DNA from: Xanthostigma xanthostigma
Lineage: Eukaryota > Arthropoda > Insecta > Raphidioptera > Raphidiidae
DNA length: 64,000 bases
Assembly: GCA_963575645.1 (NCBI GenBank)
Contig: OY754470.1
Span: 48,949,201 to 49,013,200, forward strand
Direction: 5' to 3'
A model generated the notes under the pieces. The model did not search any database and was not told the origin of the DNA. It was given only the letters and a program-made list of their open reading frames with translations. Position 1 is the first letter of the stretch. Each line of letters starts with the position of its first letter. This document shows, piece by piece, positions 20,839 through 31,340 of this stretch. A program made the translations under genes and the position numbers.

Positions 20839-21509
20839 GTTTAAATAGAAACTCGAAATTTACTATCGAAAACTGCTGAAATATATTTTTTTGTACATCA
20901 CACGCAACTGGAAGTGTACATGCATTTTTTTTCAAATAGAAACATACTTTTTTACATTTATAAATCTCAATTTTTTCCCTAAACATTCATATAAAATTTT
21001 TATAAGGTTACATAAGAAAATATTCGACAAAAACTATCAATTTACAAACACAATAAGAAAAAGCTTCCAACGCTTGATACGGTACAGAAAGTGGCCATTT
21101 CAGGATATAATCTTAGTTTAGCACAGTACCAAGGTCTAAAAATGCTGGTAATGGAAGGTTATACTTCTGGTTATTTATTAATTCTTGTGTCTATTTCATT
21201 TGTACGCCAAAAAATGGAAGTTAAACTTGTTATAAATTACAATGTATGAAAAATACGGTAACGTTATTAATATCAGAATCATTATTTGCGTTATTATAAC
21301 GATAAAATCAATAAATTATTCCTGAAGAAGCTATATTATTTGTAAGGTCATCTTTCATAGGTTTACGATAAAGATCTCAAGTATAATAACATATAGACTC
21401 TTACATATAAGTTACCGTTGAGGTTTGAATACAAAAGACTAGTTCATAGAAGTGAAATGATAAGCAAAACTATTTTCCAATTACAGGTGCTACTGTTCTT
21501 GTTTTTTTT
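20839..21509. other. AT-rich intergenic stretch
   Basis: Nothing recognised. Confidence 0.4.
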
Positions 21510-22191
21510 TTGACGTGATAACGTCTTATAAATTGATGAATCACCAATATTATAAATTGATAAAACACCGGCTGCATGTACGAAAAAGTGTAACGCGTAA
21601 CGCATAACGCATAACGCGTAACGTTCCGCCTGACCCTGTGCGTGCTTTTTGCTAATTTCTCGCTCAATTTAAATCAGATCGGTTTGAAACCAGTCTTAAA
21701 CGAAAGAGGAGAACATTTTACATAGATTTCGTATAACAGAATTTGCCTAAACAGTTTTTTTATACAAATTTATATAGAAAAATATTTTATACAAATTTAT
21801 ATAGAAAAATAGGTGTATAAATGCAATGTTGTCTAATGCATGGCGCGACGCGGTCGGTTGTCTTTGTTTGCCGTACATGGAAATTAGAAGCAAACGTATG
21901 TCTTGTCTTAACATGAAAACGGCTGCATTTCTAATGTTTAATTCAATTTTTTGACATTAGTATATTGTGAAATGCAACGCCTTCTAAGTTAAGTATTGGA
22001 ATAACTAATTATTATTAGAACATAATACTTTGTAAGTTGCAAACGTCACTTTTGACATTTCTTATCATTCCGACACCAAGGATAAGCGGATTGAAACCAA
22101 ATTTTGGGAGGTTTAGGTTATGTATTACGGAATACGTTATCACGTAAAACTATCGTCCGTAAACCGACTTTACAGACAACCAATTTTTTTT
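21510..22191 (+). mobile_element. Repeat family A, copy A2
   Basis: Same ends as A1. It lacks the 17935-18235 portion: GGGAGG joins directly to TTTAGGTTATGTATTACGG. The tandem tract is longer (GCGTAACGCATAACGCATAA..., 21594-21625) and a 30-bp TTTATACAAATTTATATAGA unit is duplicated at 21757-21800. Confidence 0.8.
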
Positions 22192-23244
22192 AAAGAAAAC
22201 CAAGCCTCAATAACTTATAAAGGGGGGGGGGGTCAAGCTATAGACCAGAGACAATTGAGTAACAATTTTATTTATGTAAAATTATAATATATGCTTAATG
22301 TAGTATAATTTAACATAAATAAAAAATTTTATTAAAAGCCAACCAACGCAGATTGTCACCAGAAATAAAGCGCGGGACAACGATCTCTGAACTGATCTCG
22401 ACATCACGATGAACGCTCATCAAGACTAATCAAGTCAGTCGTGACTGTCTCATGCTGTTTCTCAAAAAGTTTTTAGCCCCCTCGCTCTGGTGTCGCCGTC
22501 GACACAGGTAGCGTCACGAGTATTGACAGTAGCTTTATCAATTGTAGTTTTCTAGTTATAGCGTTTCAAAGTTATGAGCATTTAAAGTTTGAAAATTTCA
22601 AACTCGATTATCTCCGAAACTAGACAAATTTTTACAGGGGGGGGGGGCGACGATTATTTTTTCATTTTAAATAAAGTGCAATATCGACCGGAAATTTATA
22701 TAATATATGGTTGAAAATGACTTGGCCCTATGCAAAAAGTCATGCTGAATCGAATGAGCGTATCTAGAAGTCTGTAACTATTGTAGTTTTCAAGTTATAG
22801 CGTTTTAAATTTTTTCAACAAAAATTTATAAAAACGCGTCTAACTCTCAAACCAAAAGAGATACAGAGTTGCGGGTAGTCTCATTGGATTCAGCGTGATT
22901 TTTTCTATAAGTACTTATAATATTAGCCGCATCGGAAGGCTCTAAGGGCTTCAAAAAGCCGCCGATTTGCGAAAACATAAAAAAACTTCAATTTTTTCAA
23001 TTTTTGGAAAATATAAAAGTGTCACGGATATGCCTGAATTTACTTGACCTTATAGATAATGTGAATCATGGGAAAACATGAATGCGTTACAGCTGTCCAG
23101 GGCGTCTAATTATGTAGTGGGCGATCTAGCAGCAACTCTTTTTGACCAGTTCCCTAGCCTCAACGATAACACCCTTTCAAAACTTGTTTAATATGACAAG
23201 TTTACCAAACACTTTCATGAATCCGTATTATTTAGTAATTGTTT
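22192..23244. other. Old repeat-like non-coding sequence with poly(G) tracts
   Basis: Poly(G) runs of about 10-12 at 22221-22232 and 22637-22648. The string TTGTAGTTTTCWAGTTATAG occurs at about 22541 and 22783 in similar context. No ORF or terminal repeats recognised. Confidence 0.4.
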
Positions 23245-23437
23245 GTTACGAAAAAGCACGCACAGGGTCAGTCGGAACGTTACGAACGTTACGACCGTTA
23301 CGAACGTTACGACCGTTACGACCGTTAGGAACGTTACGACCGTTGGGAACGTTACACTTTTTCGTACATGCAGCCGGTGTTTTATTAATTTATAAGGTTG
23401 GTGATTCATCAATTTATAAGACGTTATCACGTCAAAA
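23245..23437 (-). mobile_element. Repeat family A, copy A3 (5' fragment)
   Basis: Reverse orientation, from the CAGGGTCAGTCGGAACGTTA block to the terminal ACGTTATCACGTCAA. The tandem tract reads (GAACGTTACGACCGTTAC)n, longest of the four copies; it produces low-complexity frames rich in RTLRPLRTL on one strand and VTFVTVVTF on the other. Confidence 0.8.
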
Positions 23438-23489
23438 ATTTATTTAGCTTCTTACTAACTGCGATCAGCGCAAAAGCGGCATATGGTAT

Positions 23490-23560
23490 GAAATGTAACA
23501 ATGAAAGATGAGTGAGAGAGATGGAGCATTTCGGTCACTCATCCTTCATTGTTACATTTC
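23490..23560. repeat. Hairpin, 25-bp arms
   Basis: GAAATGTAACAATGAAAGAT plus GAGTG at 23490-23514 pairs with CACTCATCCTTCATTGTTAC plus ATTTC at 23536-23560 (one mismatch), loop about 21 nt. Weaker pairing continues outward for about 15 bp. Likely a tiny MITE. Confidence 0.75.
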
Positions 23561-23625
23561 AGATGGATGCCTAAAAACGTGGAATCCACAGCTCCGAAAA
23601 AAAGAGTCGAAAATATTTTAGAAGT

Positions 23626-23967
23626 ATTGAAATAATTACTTTCATCCATGATTTAGAAATATTACAGTGGAAAATTATCAGGAACTTGGAAATAAGTAAA
23701 AACAAATGTTACGTTTTCAAATGTTGCAACGTTTCGTTGTTATTAAATTAAATAACTTATCGTAGAATGTGTTGTACATTAAACTGTGTACCTTCACTTA
23801 TCAATTTTTGTTTAACGATGAAGGTTTTCAGAAAAGTTTATCTTTTACATAAATGTTAACCTCAAATATTGCCTGAAGAAGATGTAAATAACAACGAAAC
23901 GTTGCAACATTTGAAAACGTAACATTTGTTTTTACTTATTTCCAAGTTCCTGGTAATTTTCCACTGT
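23626..23967. mobile_element. Snap-back hammerhead-type insertion, family C
   Basis: Flanked by the 14-bp duplication AATATTTTAGAAGT (23612-23625, 23968-23981). Left: a 34-nt extension (23626-23659), then an 85-bp arm (23660-23745); right: the inverse arm 23886-23967 directly against the duplication. The right side carries a whole hammerhead-like unit (23863-23913); the left arm keeps only its 3' half. Confidence 0.85.
23863..23913 (+). ncRNA. Hammerhead-ribozyme-like unit, family C
   Basis: CAAAT-A-TTGC, CTGAAGA, A, stem II GATGT/ACAAC (one A-A mismatch), GAAA, CGTT, GCAA-C-ATTTG. Stem I pairs TTGC/GCAA and CAAAT/ATTTG around an A-C mismatch. Core bases match CUGANGA and GAAA. Self-complementary AACGTT replaces stem III. 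Confidence 0.7.
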
Positions 23968-23981
23968 AATATTTTAGAAGT

Positions 23982-24424
23982 GTGTATAAAATTTATTATT
24001 ATTATAATTATTATTTCACTTTGCTATAAAAGCGGTTTTAGGTATTTGCAATAACATATATTGTAATATGTACAATACCACACATGTTGGCATTATATAT
24101 ATAGCTATATATAAGTTCAAGTTTTCGTGAACGGGGCTATCCCTCGCACGGTTGGCCGACTCGTCCTCTACGGTGACCAAACTTTCAGACCGTGTACGAA
24201 TTCCCAAATCTCGTTTGGTCTCCCTCTATTCCTTCTTTTACTTTTACTCCGTTAGACCGGCCATATGTAACAATATAAATAATAAAGCTCTTCTGCATTC
24301 ACTCATTCATCAACAAACTAGGTTAGTTCGGGATGAGTTGGAAACTTGACATTTCGCTTTCAACTGGAATTAGGTTCACGTTAGACTTACGGACAAATTA
24401 AAAACACTCTGGAATCGGGAAATG
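23982..24424. other. Intergenic block, possibly a solo LTR
   Basis: At 24115-24330 the sequence is GC-richer and includes AATAAAGCTCTTCTGCATTC followed by a CATTCATCAACA string, reminiscent of the R/U5 junction of a retroviral-type LTR. No TG...CA ends with a target duplication could be fixed, so this is a suggestion only. Confidence 0.25.
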
Positions 24425-25027
24425 TTAAAAAAAATTGGTTGTCTGTAAAGTCGGTTTACGGACGATAGTTTTACGTGATAACGTATTCCGTAATACATAA
24501 CCTAAATTTATATACCTAATAATTATAATAATTCGAATCTATGATATTGCATCTTTTGCTTCAAATTTAGGTTAATTTTATTTATTAAAATTACTCACCA
24601 CCTATAATATAATTGTTTTTTTTTAACTTTCTTTCTTTCGTATTTATTTTATGTCTCAAAGATTAACTGTCATAATATTTTGAAAACAATTGTTTCATTG
24701 TTTATATAAAATTCCAAAACCTACTTACAATATTTAAGTATTTTCATACGTCAAAAAATTGATTTTTATAATGATAAAATTTGTATGAAAACGATTTTTT
24801 CGAGAGATGAGACCTAGCTAAAACGATTTTTTGCCCCCCAAAATCCCTTTTCAGTAAATTTCATCCAAATCGTTAGGGCCGTTTTCGAGAAAAGCACGCA
24901 CAGGGTCAGGCGGAACGTTAGGAACGCTAGGAACGTTAGGAACGTTACACTTTTTCGTGCATGCAGCCGGTGTTTTATCAATTTATAAGATTGGTGATTC
25001 ATCAATTTATAAGACGTTATCACGTCA
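24425..25027 (-). mobile_element. Repeat family A, copy A4
   Basis: Reverse orientation with both ends: AATTGGTTGTCTGTAAAGTC at the left and ACGTTATCACGTCAAC at the right. The middle (24560-24890) differs from A1/A2. The tandem tract is (GTTAGGAAC)n, about four units. Confidence 0.8.
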
Positions 25028-25451
25028 ACAAGAAATGCGGAATTTGATAATATCTAAGCTGAGAGGAATGTCGTTGTTTCAATTTTAATTAAATATTTTC
25101 ACTTTGTAGAATGTAGAATACCCAAACTTAAACTTATTAAAATATTCGTCCTTGGATTGGACATTATATTCTCACCTCTGTTACAAATCATCGTTCTATT
25201 TTTGAGAACTGGCACAAGTTTTGGTTATAATTTTAATCGATTATAATAAATATGAATTTTCTTCATACCTCGATCGAAAGTACGTACTTTCGGCATCAAC
25301 TGTAAGGCAGAAAGTCTAACATTTACGCATTGTTGGGATTACACGCACTGATGCGGGAAGCACGTACGTTCGGGCGGCAGTAAAGAAAAATCAACTGTTG
25401 TTTAGATGTCGTTTCCATAGCAACGCTATTTCATTAAACGCTTTATATTAG

Positions 25452-26516
25452 TTTGGGTTGTAACTATGTATGTATGTACTAACGGAATCTTTGAGCATAA
25501 TTTTCACCAATTTCCCGAAGTCTGATTAATTTGAAACTTTGCATACGTATCAAGGACCGATGACAATGCAATAATTTGATAACAGTTTCCCATTATCCTT
25601 ATTAGGACCCCCAGGATTAATTAGTTTGGGTTGTAACTATGTATGTATGTCCGTAACGGAATCTTTGAGCATAATTTTCACCAATTTCCCGAAGTCTGAT
25701 TAATTTGAAACTTTGCATACGTATCAAGGACCGATGACAATGCAATAATTTGATAACAGTTTCCCATTATCCTTATTAGGACCCCCAGGATTAATAATTA
25801 AACGCTTTATATTAGTTTTTAATCCTGGGGGTCCTAATAAGGATAATGGGAAACTGTTATCAAATTATTGCATTGTCATCGGTCCTTGATACGTATGCAA
25901 AGTTTCAAATTAATCAGACTTCGGGAAATTGGTGAAAATTATGCTCAAAGATTCCGTTACGGACATACATACATAGTTATAATTAATAATAATAACTATG
26001 TATGTATGTCCGTAACGGAATCTTTGAGCATAATTTTCACCAATTTCCCGAAGTCTGATTAATTTGAAACTTTGCATACGTATCAAGGACCGATGACAAT
26101 GCAATAATTTGATAACAGTTTCCCATTATCCTTATTAGGACCCCCAGGACATTAATTCTGACCGATAAAAAATGTTGCAAAAAAATTTTAGTAAACATGA
26201 GTTTATTTAATAAATTACAAAACTTTAAAAAATAACAAATTTGAATAATTTAAAAAAAAAAAAAATTAAAGCATTCCAATTAAAATACGAATATAATTCT
26301 ATATTAAACGCTTTATATTAGTTTGGGTTGTAACTAACTATGTATGTATGTAACTAACTATGTATGTATGTCCGTAACGGAATCTTTGAGCATAATTTTC
26401 ACCAATTTCCCGAAGTCTGATTAATTTGAAACTTTGCATACGTATCAAGGACCGATGACAATGCAATAATTTGATAACAGTTTCCCATTATCCTTATTAG
26501 GACCCCCAGGATTAAT
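25452..26516. repeat. Five copies of a 165-bp unit, four direct and one inverted
   Basis: Units at 25452-25618 (+), 25624-25794 (+), 25819-25984 (-), 25993-26150 (+) and 26321-26516 (+). Each runs from GTAACTATGTATGTATGT through GGAATCTTTGAGCATAATTT to TTAGGACCCCCAGGA and they are almost identical, so amplification is recent. Several begin after AAACGCTTTATATTAGTTTG. A 150-bp AT-rich spacer with an A run separates the fourth and fifth copies. The mirrored 64-codon frames reflect the inverted copies, not genes. Confidence 0.9.
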
Positions 26517-26571
26517 AAATTCTTTTATAGATCCTCAAACTAAAAAGTGAAAAATAAAATATAGTTTAAAA

Positions 26572-26758
26572 AAAACTAAAAAACACGCTTTATATCGGAC
26601 TAAAAAGTAAAAATAATTGTTTTAAAATAAGCTTAAAAAGCGTTGGGCGCTCGATGTACGAAAATGTGGAACAAAGCGCCCCACGCTTTTTAAGCTTATT
26701 TTAAAACAATTATTTTTACTTTTTAGTCCGATATAAAGCGTGTTTTTTAGTTTTTTTT
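26572..26758. repeat. Palindrome, about 70-bp arms
   Basis: AACACGCTTTATATCGGACT through AGCTTAAAAAGCGT at the left is inverted at 26690-26756 (ACGCTTTTTAAGCTTATTTT...). The loop is about 45 bp (GCTCGATGTACGAAAATGTG). The arm start ACGCTTTATAT resembles the flank of the 165-bp units. Confidence 0.85.
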
Positions 26759-26949
26759 AAACTATATTTTTTTTAGCTAATAGGTAGTCGCGAACAGCTG
26801 TCATTCGTTTTTTTACGTATAACCTCAAAGCTGCTTGCTTAGAATTTATTTGTGTTATTATGTAATTTATAAGTAATTAATTAATTAATGTATTTAATAA
26901 GCGTGATTACGACCGAGGTATGAGGAAAAATAGTATACATCCCAGTGAG

Positions 26950-27033
26950 CGAAAGTTTGATATTCTGCGCGTCATGATGCCGCCGGCTTCGCCTCGGGTA
27001 TCATGGCGCGCACTGCAAGAATATGAAACTTTC
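26950..27033. repeat. GC-rich imperfect hairpin, about 80 bp
   Basis: GAAAGTTTGATATTCT and GCGCGTCATGATGCC at the left pair with GGTATCATGGCGCGC and AGAATATGAAACTTTC at the right; loop GCCGGCTTCGCCTC. It lies just outside the K2 end. Confidence 0.7.
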
Positions 27034-27454
27034 GACCCTTGTGATGTAATAGACTTTTGTAGCTTGCTGGTGGCAGTCTTAAAAATATTGATTATGCAAT
27101 AACAAAGTAAAAATCTAAATGACACTTTGACCAAATTTTCAGGTAAAAAAATAACTTTCTAATTTGTCTGTACGTTTTCGACTGAAACTTATTTTGAAGT
27201 GGAATGAAACATTTCATTCGAAGGCACTGAATTTAAAAAATAACCACAAAATATTTTTTTCTCGATACACGTTCCTCTAATCGAGAGATGATTGAGGACA
27301 ACGCGCAAATGCCACTTTTTGTATCGGGAACGCTCGAGTTAGGATATTAAATCGCGAAATTTCTAGTGATTCATTTCTGTATTTCAGCGAATAGTGTGCT
27401 TCTGACGATCTCCAAGCGACTTAATCGCTAGATCGTGCGACAAAAAGTTACATA
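27034..27454. other. Intergenic stretch
   Basis: Nothing recognised. Confidence 0.4.
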
Positions 27455-28147
27455 TAGAGAATACAATCCCGAGCATATTTTTCAATCCCGGGATTACGGG
27501 ACTATCCCGGGATTGGACTATATGGTTTCTAATTGGGCTCAAATGAAAAAAAAACTTGAGTAATTTTTTAATAAATGTTTTTAATATCGTTGCACAACAC
27601 AAATCACAATATAGTAAGAAAAGAAAATAGACAAAACAAAAAAAAACTTTTGCAAGAAATCAAAAAGACAACACAAAAAAACTATTTAGAATTTCGAAAA
27701 TACAATCGCAGAAACATCAAAGCATCCAATGTTTGACTTCCAAGCCTGCTTCGTAGTTTATTGCCAACATAAGCAGCAGCTGAAAACGCTCGCTCAGGTT
27801 CGGCGCTGGTTGGAGGAATAGACAATAGATACTTATATGCTGTTTCTAAATGATATCCATTGTCGAACAGGCTTATTTCACGTCGAATACTGTTTGCCAA
27901 CCCCGATTCATCTTGTACTTGTACTTCAGGACATGGAGATTTCATATTCTTACATATCGTTTAAGGATTGTTTTTTGTCGTTATGTAATAAATAATATTA
28001 ATATAATCTAGGCAAGGTAATTGTCAAGGCGCAACGGATTACGGAATGCAAACTAGATGTGTTTGTGCCAATCCCGAGATTAGCCAAGTACGATCCTGGG
28101 ATTTTCGGGGTCAGAAAACGGCCGGGATCCCGGGATTGTATTCTCTA
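27455..28147 (-). mobile_element. Non-autonomous hAT element, perfect 8-bp TSD
   Basis: Begins TAGAGAATACAATCCCG and ends CGGGATTGTATTCTCTA, flanked by GTTACATA on both sides (27447-27454, 28148-28155). Subterminal repeats of ATCCCGGGATT occur at both ends. At 693 bp it keeps only the end of the transposase gene, on the minus strand. Confidence 0.95.
27682..27945 (-). pseudogene. hAT transposase, C-terminal dimerisation domain only
   Basis: An 87-codon frame reads ...YKYLLSIPPTSAEPERAFSA then AAYVGNKLRSRLGSQTLDAL and MFLRLYF. P.TSA..ERAFS...... R..L....L..L.FL is the hAT C-terminal (hATC) dimerisation signature, normally the last 80 or so residues of a 500-700-residue enzyme. The BED finger and the RNase H-like core are missing. 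It is intact in frame but cannot be catalytic alone. It lies between the TIRs of its own element. Confidence 0.93.
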
Positions 28148-28155
28148 GTTACATA

Positions 28156-28512
28156 TCTGTATTAGTTGTGTTATTCATTTAGTGTAAAGCTCATTTGAGA
28201 CTTTTTTTTTATTCCACAGTATACTGTCAGTATAGAGGAAGGAACTATTTATAGGCATTTCTGAGTGACGTATGGAGTGTCAGAAAAAAATGATGTAAAA
28301 TGTGAAAACATGCAGCGGAAATTAATTCATATATGTTGTTTTTAAATAACAGACTGAGGTAGTGAGGTCACGTTATATGATTGAGCTATTTAAAAACTGC
28401 TGCACTATATTGCACGGAACTACCTGTATGAGCTAATGGTTCATGTTTTATAGTTTTTTTTTGCGTCATGGATTGATTAATATATAGTTCTACGAATCAT
28501 TTTTATATATAT
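28156..28512. other. Intergenic stretch
   Basis: Nothing recognised. Confidence 0.4.
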
Positions 28513-29327
28513 GTTACGCTCAAAGATCGAAAACGCTCAATGAGCGGAAAAATAGCTCACAACGCGTTGTGGTCACAGTAAAACATCCACATGGCGAAAT
28601 TCGTGTTATAGCTCTAATGAAAACGCGCAGGACGCGTTGTGGCAATCACAGAAAGACCAAATAGCGAAATTCGTGTCGTGGCTGACATGCTATTCGATCT
28701 CAACGCGTTGTGGCAATGAAGAAAAGCCATGACGCGTTCTGAGCATCCATTGTTTTAACCATATCATGACGGACAGGTTGTCATAAAAAAATTAAAATCC
28801 CTAATTATTTTAAGTGAATTATAAGTAATTTACAAATGATTAATATTTTGTGTTCAGTAATTTGTTACTTAATACGTTGATTTTTTTAAATATAAAGTAA
28901 TCTCAATAAATAACAAATATCGTTTTATTTTAATTTATATAATTATATAACATATTTAATAATGACAAACCCGTTATGCAGTGATTTTATAAAATAAAAA
29001 ATATTTCCTAAGGACATCTACCAAAACGTTTCCAGCCTAGGCCTAGTAGGATCCATATCGGAAAGTAGTGTGCGTCGCGGTCGTAATCAAATAATATTCC
29101 ATACGCGTCATGGCTTTTCTTCATTGCCACAACGCGTTGAGATCGAATAGCATGTCAGCCACGACACGAATTTCGCTATTTGGTCTTTCTGTGATTGCCA
29201 CAACGCGTCGTGCGCGTTTTCATTACAGCCATAACACGAATTTCGCCATGTGGATGTTTTACTGTGACCACAACACGTTGTGAGCTATTTTTCCGCTCAC
29301 TGAGCGTTTTCGATCTTTGAGCGTTAC
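28513..29327. mobile_element. Foldback element with repeat-built 225-bp arms
   Basis: The left arm 28513-28738 and right arm 29103-29327 are inverted copies, starting ACGCTCAAAGATCG. Each arm is itself built from units around ACGCGTTGTGG: left-arm ACGCGT sites at 28562, 28633, 28703 and 28732 (spacing 71, 70, 29). Between them come CACAT/GCGAAATTCGTGTYRT segments, also repeated. The 360-bp centre codes for nothing. Arms built from direct subrepeats are typical of foldback (FB/Galileo-like) elements; superfamily not determined, TSD unclear. Confidence 0.85.
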
Positions 29328-30210
29328 ATATACGGGACTGAAATATTACATTGTAGATGCTCGACAACTGAAATAATTAGCGTCTTTTCCATTTATCTCT
29401 CGTAGGAACTTTGGTATAAAATTTACCTTCAATCCGATGGTTGTTCTGATAAGAATTTAAAAATGTTTTTTATACACTTTGATGTAAGTATTTAAAAACT
29501 TAATTGATTTGATATTTACAGAAACAGTGAATGAATAATGAAGGGTTTATCATTAGCGAAGCAAGAGGGGGGGGGGGGCAGGTGGGCCTGGCCCACTCTA
29601 GAGTATTTATTGTTCACGTAAAAATAACAAGATAAATCTACATATTTTCTTTGTCGTGAAATTTCTCCAGAAAGTCATGTTGATCGATTTCGCTCCTATT
29701 ATATGAACAGTTTTCAAATTATGTATAAGCAGCAGCTGGTAATAGTAGGTAGAGTTGAAAATTTGCTTCCCCCCTTCCCTAGGATAAAATCGTTGCTACG
29801 CCTATGCGGGCTTATACAATTTAATGTGGATATTGGATCTATAAAATGCTTCATGAATGTTAAAATTGAATGTTTTTTACACAAAGATTTGATTGGAAAA
29901 CTTGACTTTTGACAGTTTTATTTACTATTAATATTTTAGTTTGATTAAACGAAAATATTGTGACGTATACTGATTCTTATAATGAACATAGCATAATATT
30001 GACTTAAGGAATTATTTGTTAAACATTATCGCCTTTATCCTGTGACGATAAAAATAATTTATTTTAATCTGAATGACAATATTGTATTTTGACAGATATG
30101 CAGTACCTACTCTATAATTTATTCTGTCATTTCTAACTCAGTTAAATGAATAATTTTAACATTATTTTATTAAAAGAAAGTATTTTATTAGAGTTGTTAT
30201 TAGAGCTTAT
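29328..30210. other. Intergenic stretch with a repeat fragment
   Basis: A fragment at about 29555-29810 starts with a run of about 12 G followed by CAGGTGGGCCTGGCCCACTC and ends CCCCCCTTCCCTAGGATAAA then TTGCTACGCC; a similar GGGCGTTGATAGGGGGGAAA string is at 40548-40567. The 69-codon frame 29703-29912 is unsupported. Confidence 0.4.
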
Positions 30211-30545
30211 TAGAGCTGTAACAAACCGCATGTATTCGTTACCGAGTAACGGGTACATCGTCTGACTTGAAGTAACGAATTGTTACTTACAAATTCATTT
30301 CGTTACTCGCATTTGTCGTATCCATGACCGTTCGACTCTTTTGATGCGGTTATACGAACGAAGTCATTTCGTATCACGTATGCGACGCGCCTCGATGCGA
30401 TGGTACATGCTTGATGTTGTTAGTACACGATTGTATGTCGTATGAAAAGTAACGAGTAACGTAACGATACGAAAGTAACGGGTACTAGTTCTTTAAGTAA
30501 CGAATACATACGGGTACACAATTTCTCGCTACTTTTACAGCTCTA
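30211..30545. mobile_element. Probable hAT-type MITE, 335 bp
   Basis: Ends TAGAGCTGTAA and TTTTACAGCTCTA are inverted, and GTATTCGTTAC near the left is inverted near the right as GTAACGAATACAT. Multiple GTAACG/CGTTAC subterminal repeats lie inside. Flanks GAGCTTAT and TTCCTTAT are a poor 8-bp duplication. Confidence 0.65.
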
Positions 30546-31059
30546 TTCCTTATTATTTAATCTTATGGGCCCATTTTATTGCTAAAGTTTATTTCATTGT
30601 GGTTAGAAAAATGAACAACTTATCTGCGCATTTAATAGTTTCTGTACAATTAAAATAAACTAACTGAATAAATAATTATATTAATAATACATAGTAACGC
30701 AAATAAAAAAGAAACCTGCAACTAAGAATATCCAATTTTTATTGATATTTAAATATCGATATTCAAATTTGATAATTATATTATTATTTTGTTAAGTTCA
30801 TAACCGATATCTAAGTTACGTTTTTTTTCTAAATTGATCTCAGTTTGTGACATTGAATATTAAAAAAAAATAATAACTGTTTTGTCAATCCAAATACCCA
30901 TGAACATTTACAGTCATTAAAAAAAATTACAGTTTAAAAAACTCAAAAACAGTTTTTTTGAGTTTTTAAATTCTAATTCTAATAACAACGAATTATCAAC
31001 AGTATTTCAGGATGATCTATAACCGATAATAAGCGTAGGTATCGAGCGTCTATAATATA
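30546..31059. other. AT-rich intergenic stretch
   Basis: Only a small hairpin (AAAAACTCAAAAACAG with its inverse) at about 30933-30972. Nothing else. Confidence 0.4.
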
Positions 31060-31340
31060 AATAATAATAATAATAAATCTATTTCAATAAGTAGTAAAGT
31101 ACAGTTCAAATATAATTTGCTGTTCTATAATTGAAATTGGTCCACCCAACTTGGCATAGCCAGTGCTAGGGTGGATTTTTAAATACATGTAAAAATAAAC
31201 GTGACGAGAACGTAACGAGAAACAACTGTGAAAATAAAAATTTCCCAGCACCTGGCAATAGTTCAATAGCCTATCGAAGTCCGAACCAAGAGTCAGTCTT
31301 CCTTGAAAGCCCAACTGAAACATGTGCATTCAGGTGTGGC
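31060..31340 (-). mobile_element. Possible retroposon 3' end
   Basis: A (TAA)n-type microsatellite at 31062-31078 ends a 260-bp block of more balanced composition. The minus frame (81 codons, 31084-31329) has no motif I recognise. The arrangement resembles the microsatellite-ended LINE tails at 5624 and 16515, but without the protein this is a guess. Confidence 0.25.

Larger units (their letters stand above)
25256..26940 (-). mobile_element. TIR element K2, host to a repeat cluster
   Basis: Ends TTCTTCATACCTCGATCG and CGACCGAGGTATGAGGAAAA are inverted; both match K1. The blocks 25270-25440 and 26775-26925 are the family's own sequence; everything between (25441-26770) is absent from K1, which instead shows continuous sequence, so the cluster of 165-bp units and the adjacent palindrome were added later. 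Confidence 0.7.

Noticed and set aside
21308-21345. CCTGAAGAAGC as a hammerhead core
   Set aside because: No GAAA plus ACGT follows within 40 nt and no stem II can be drawn.
23142-23447. 101-codon frame with RTLRPLRTL repeats
   Set aside because: It is the translation of the tandem tract of repeat A3; both strands and several frames stay open because the unit lacks stops.
23982-24424. Definite solo LTR
   Set aside because: Only a polyadenylation-like string is suggestive; no TG/CA ends, target duplication or primer site were found.
25868-26104. Identical 64-codon frames on both strands
   Set aside because: Caused by direct and inverted copies of the 165-bp unit, not by genes.
25452-26516. 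Regular repeats as a CRISPR array
   Set aside because: Units are 165 bp, include an inverted copy, have no spacer pattern, and the sequence is eukaryotic.
26920-27102. 60-codon plus frame containing PPASPRVSW
   Set aside because: Coincides with the GC-rich hairpin 26950-27033; the proline/alanine content follows from base composition.
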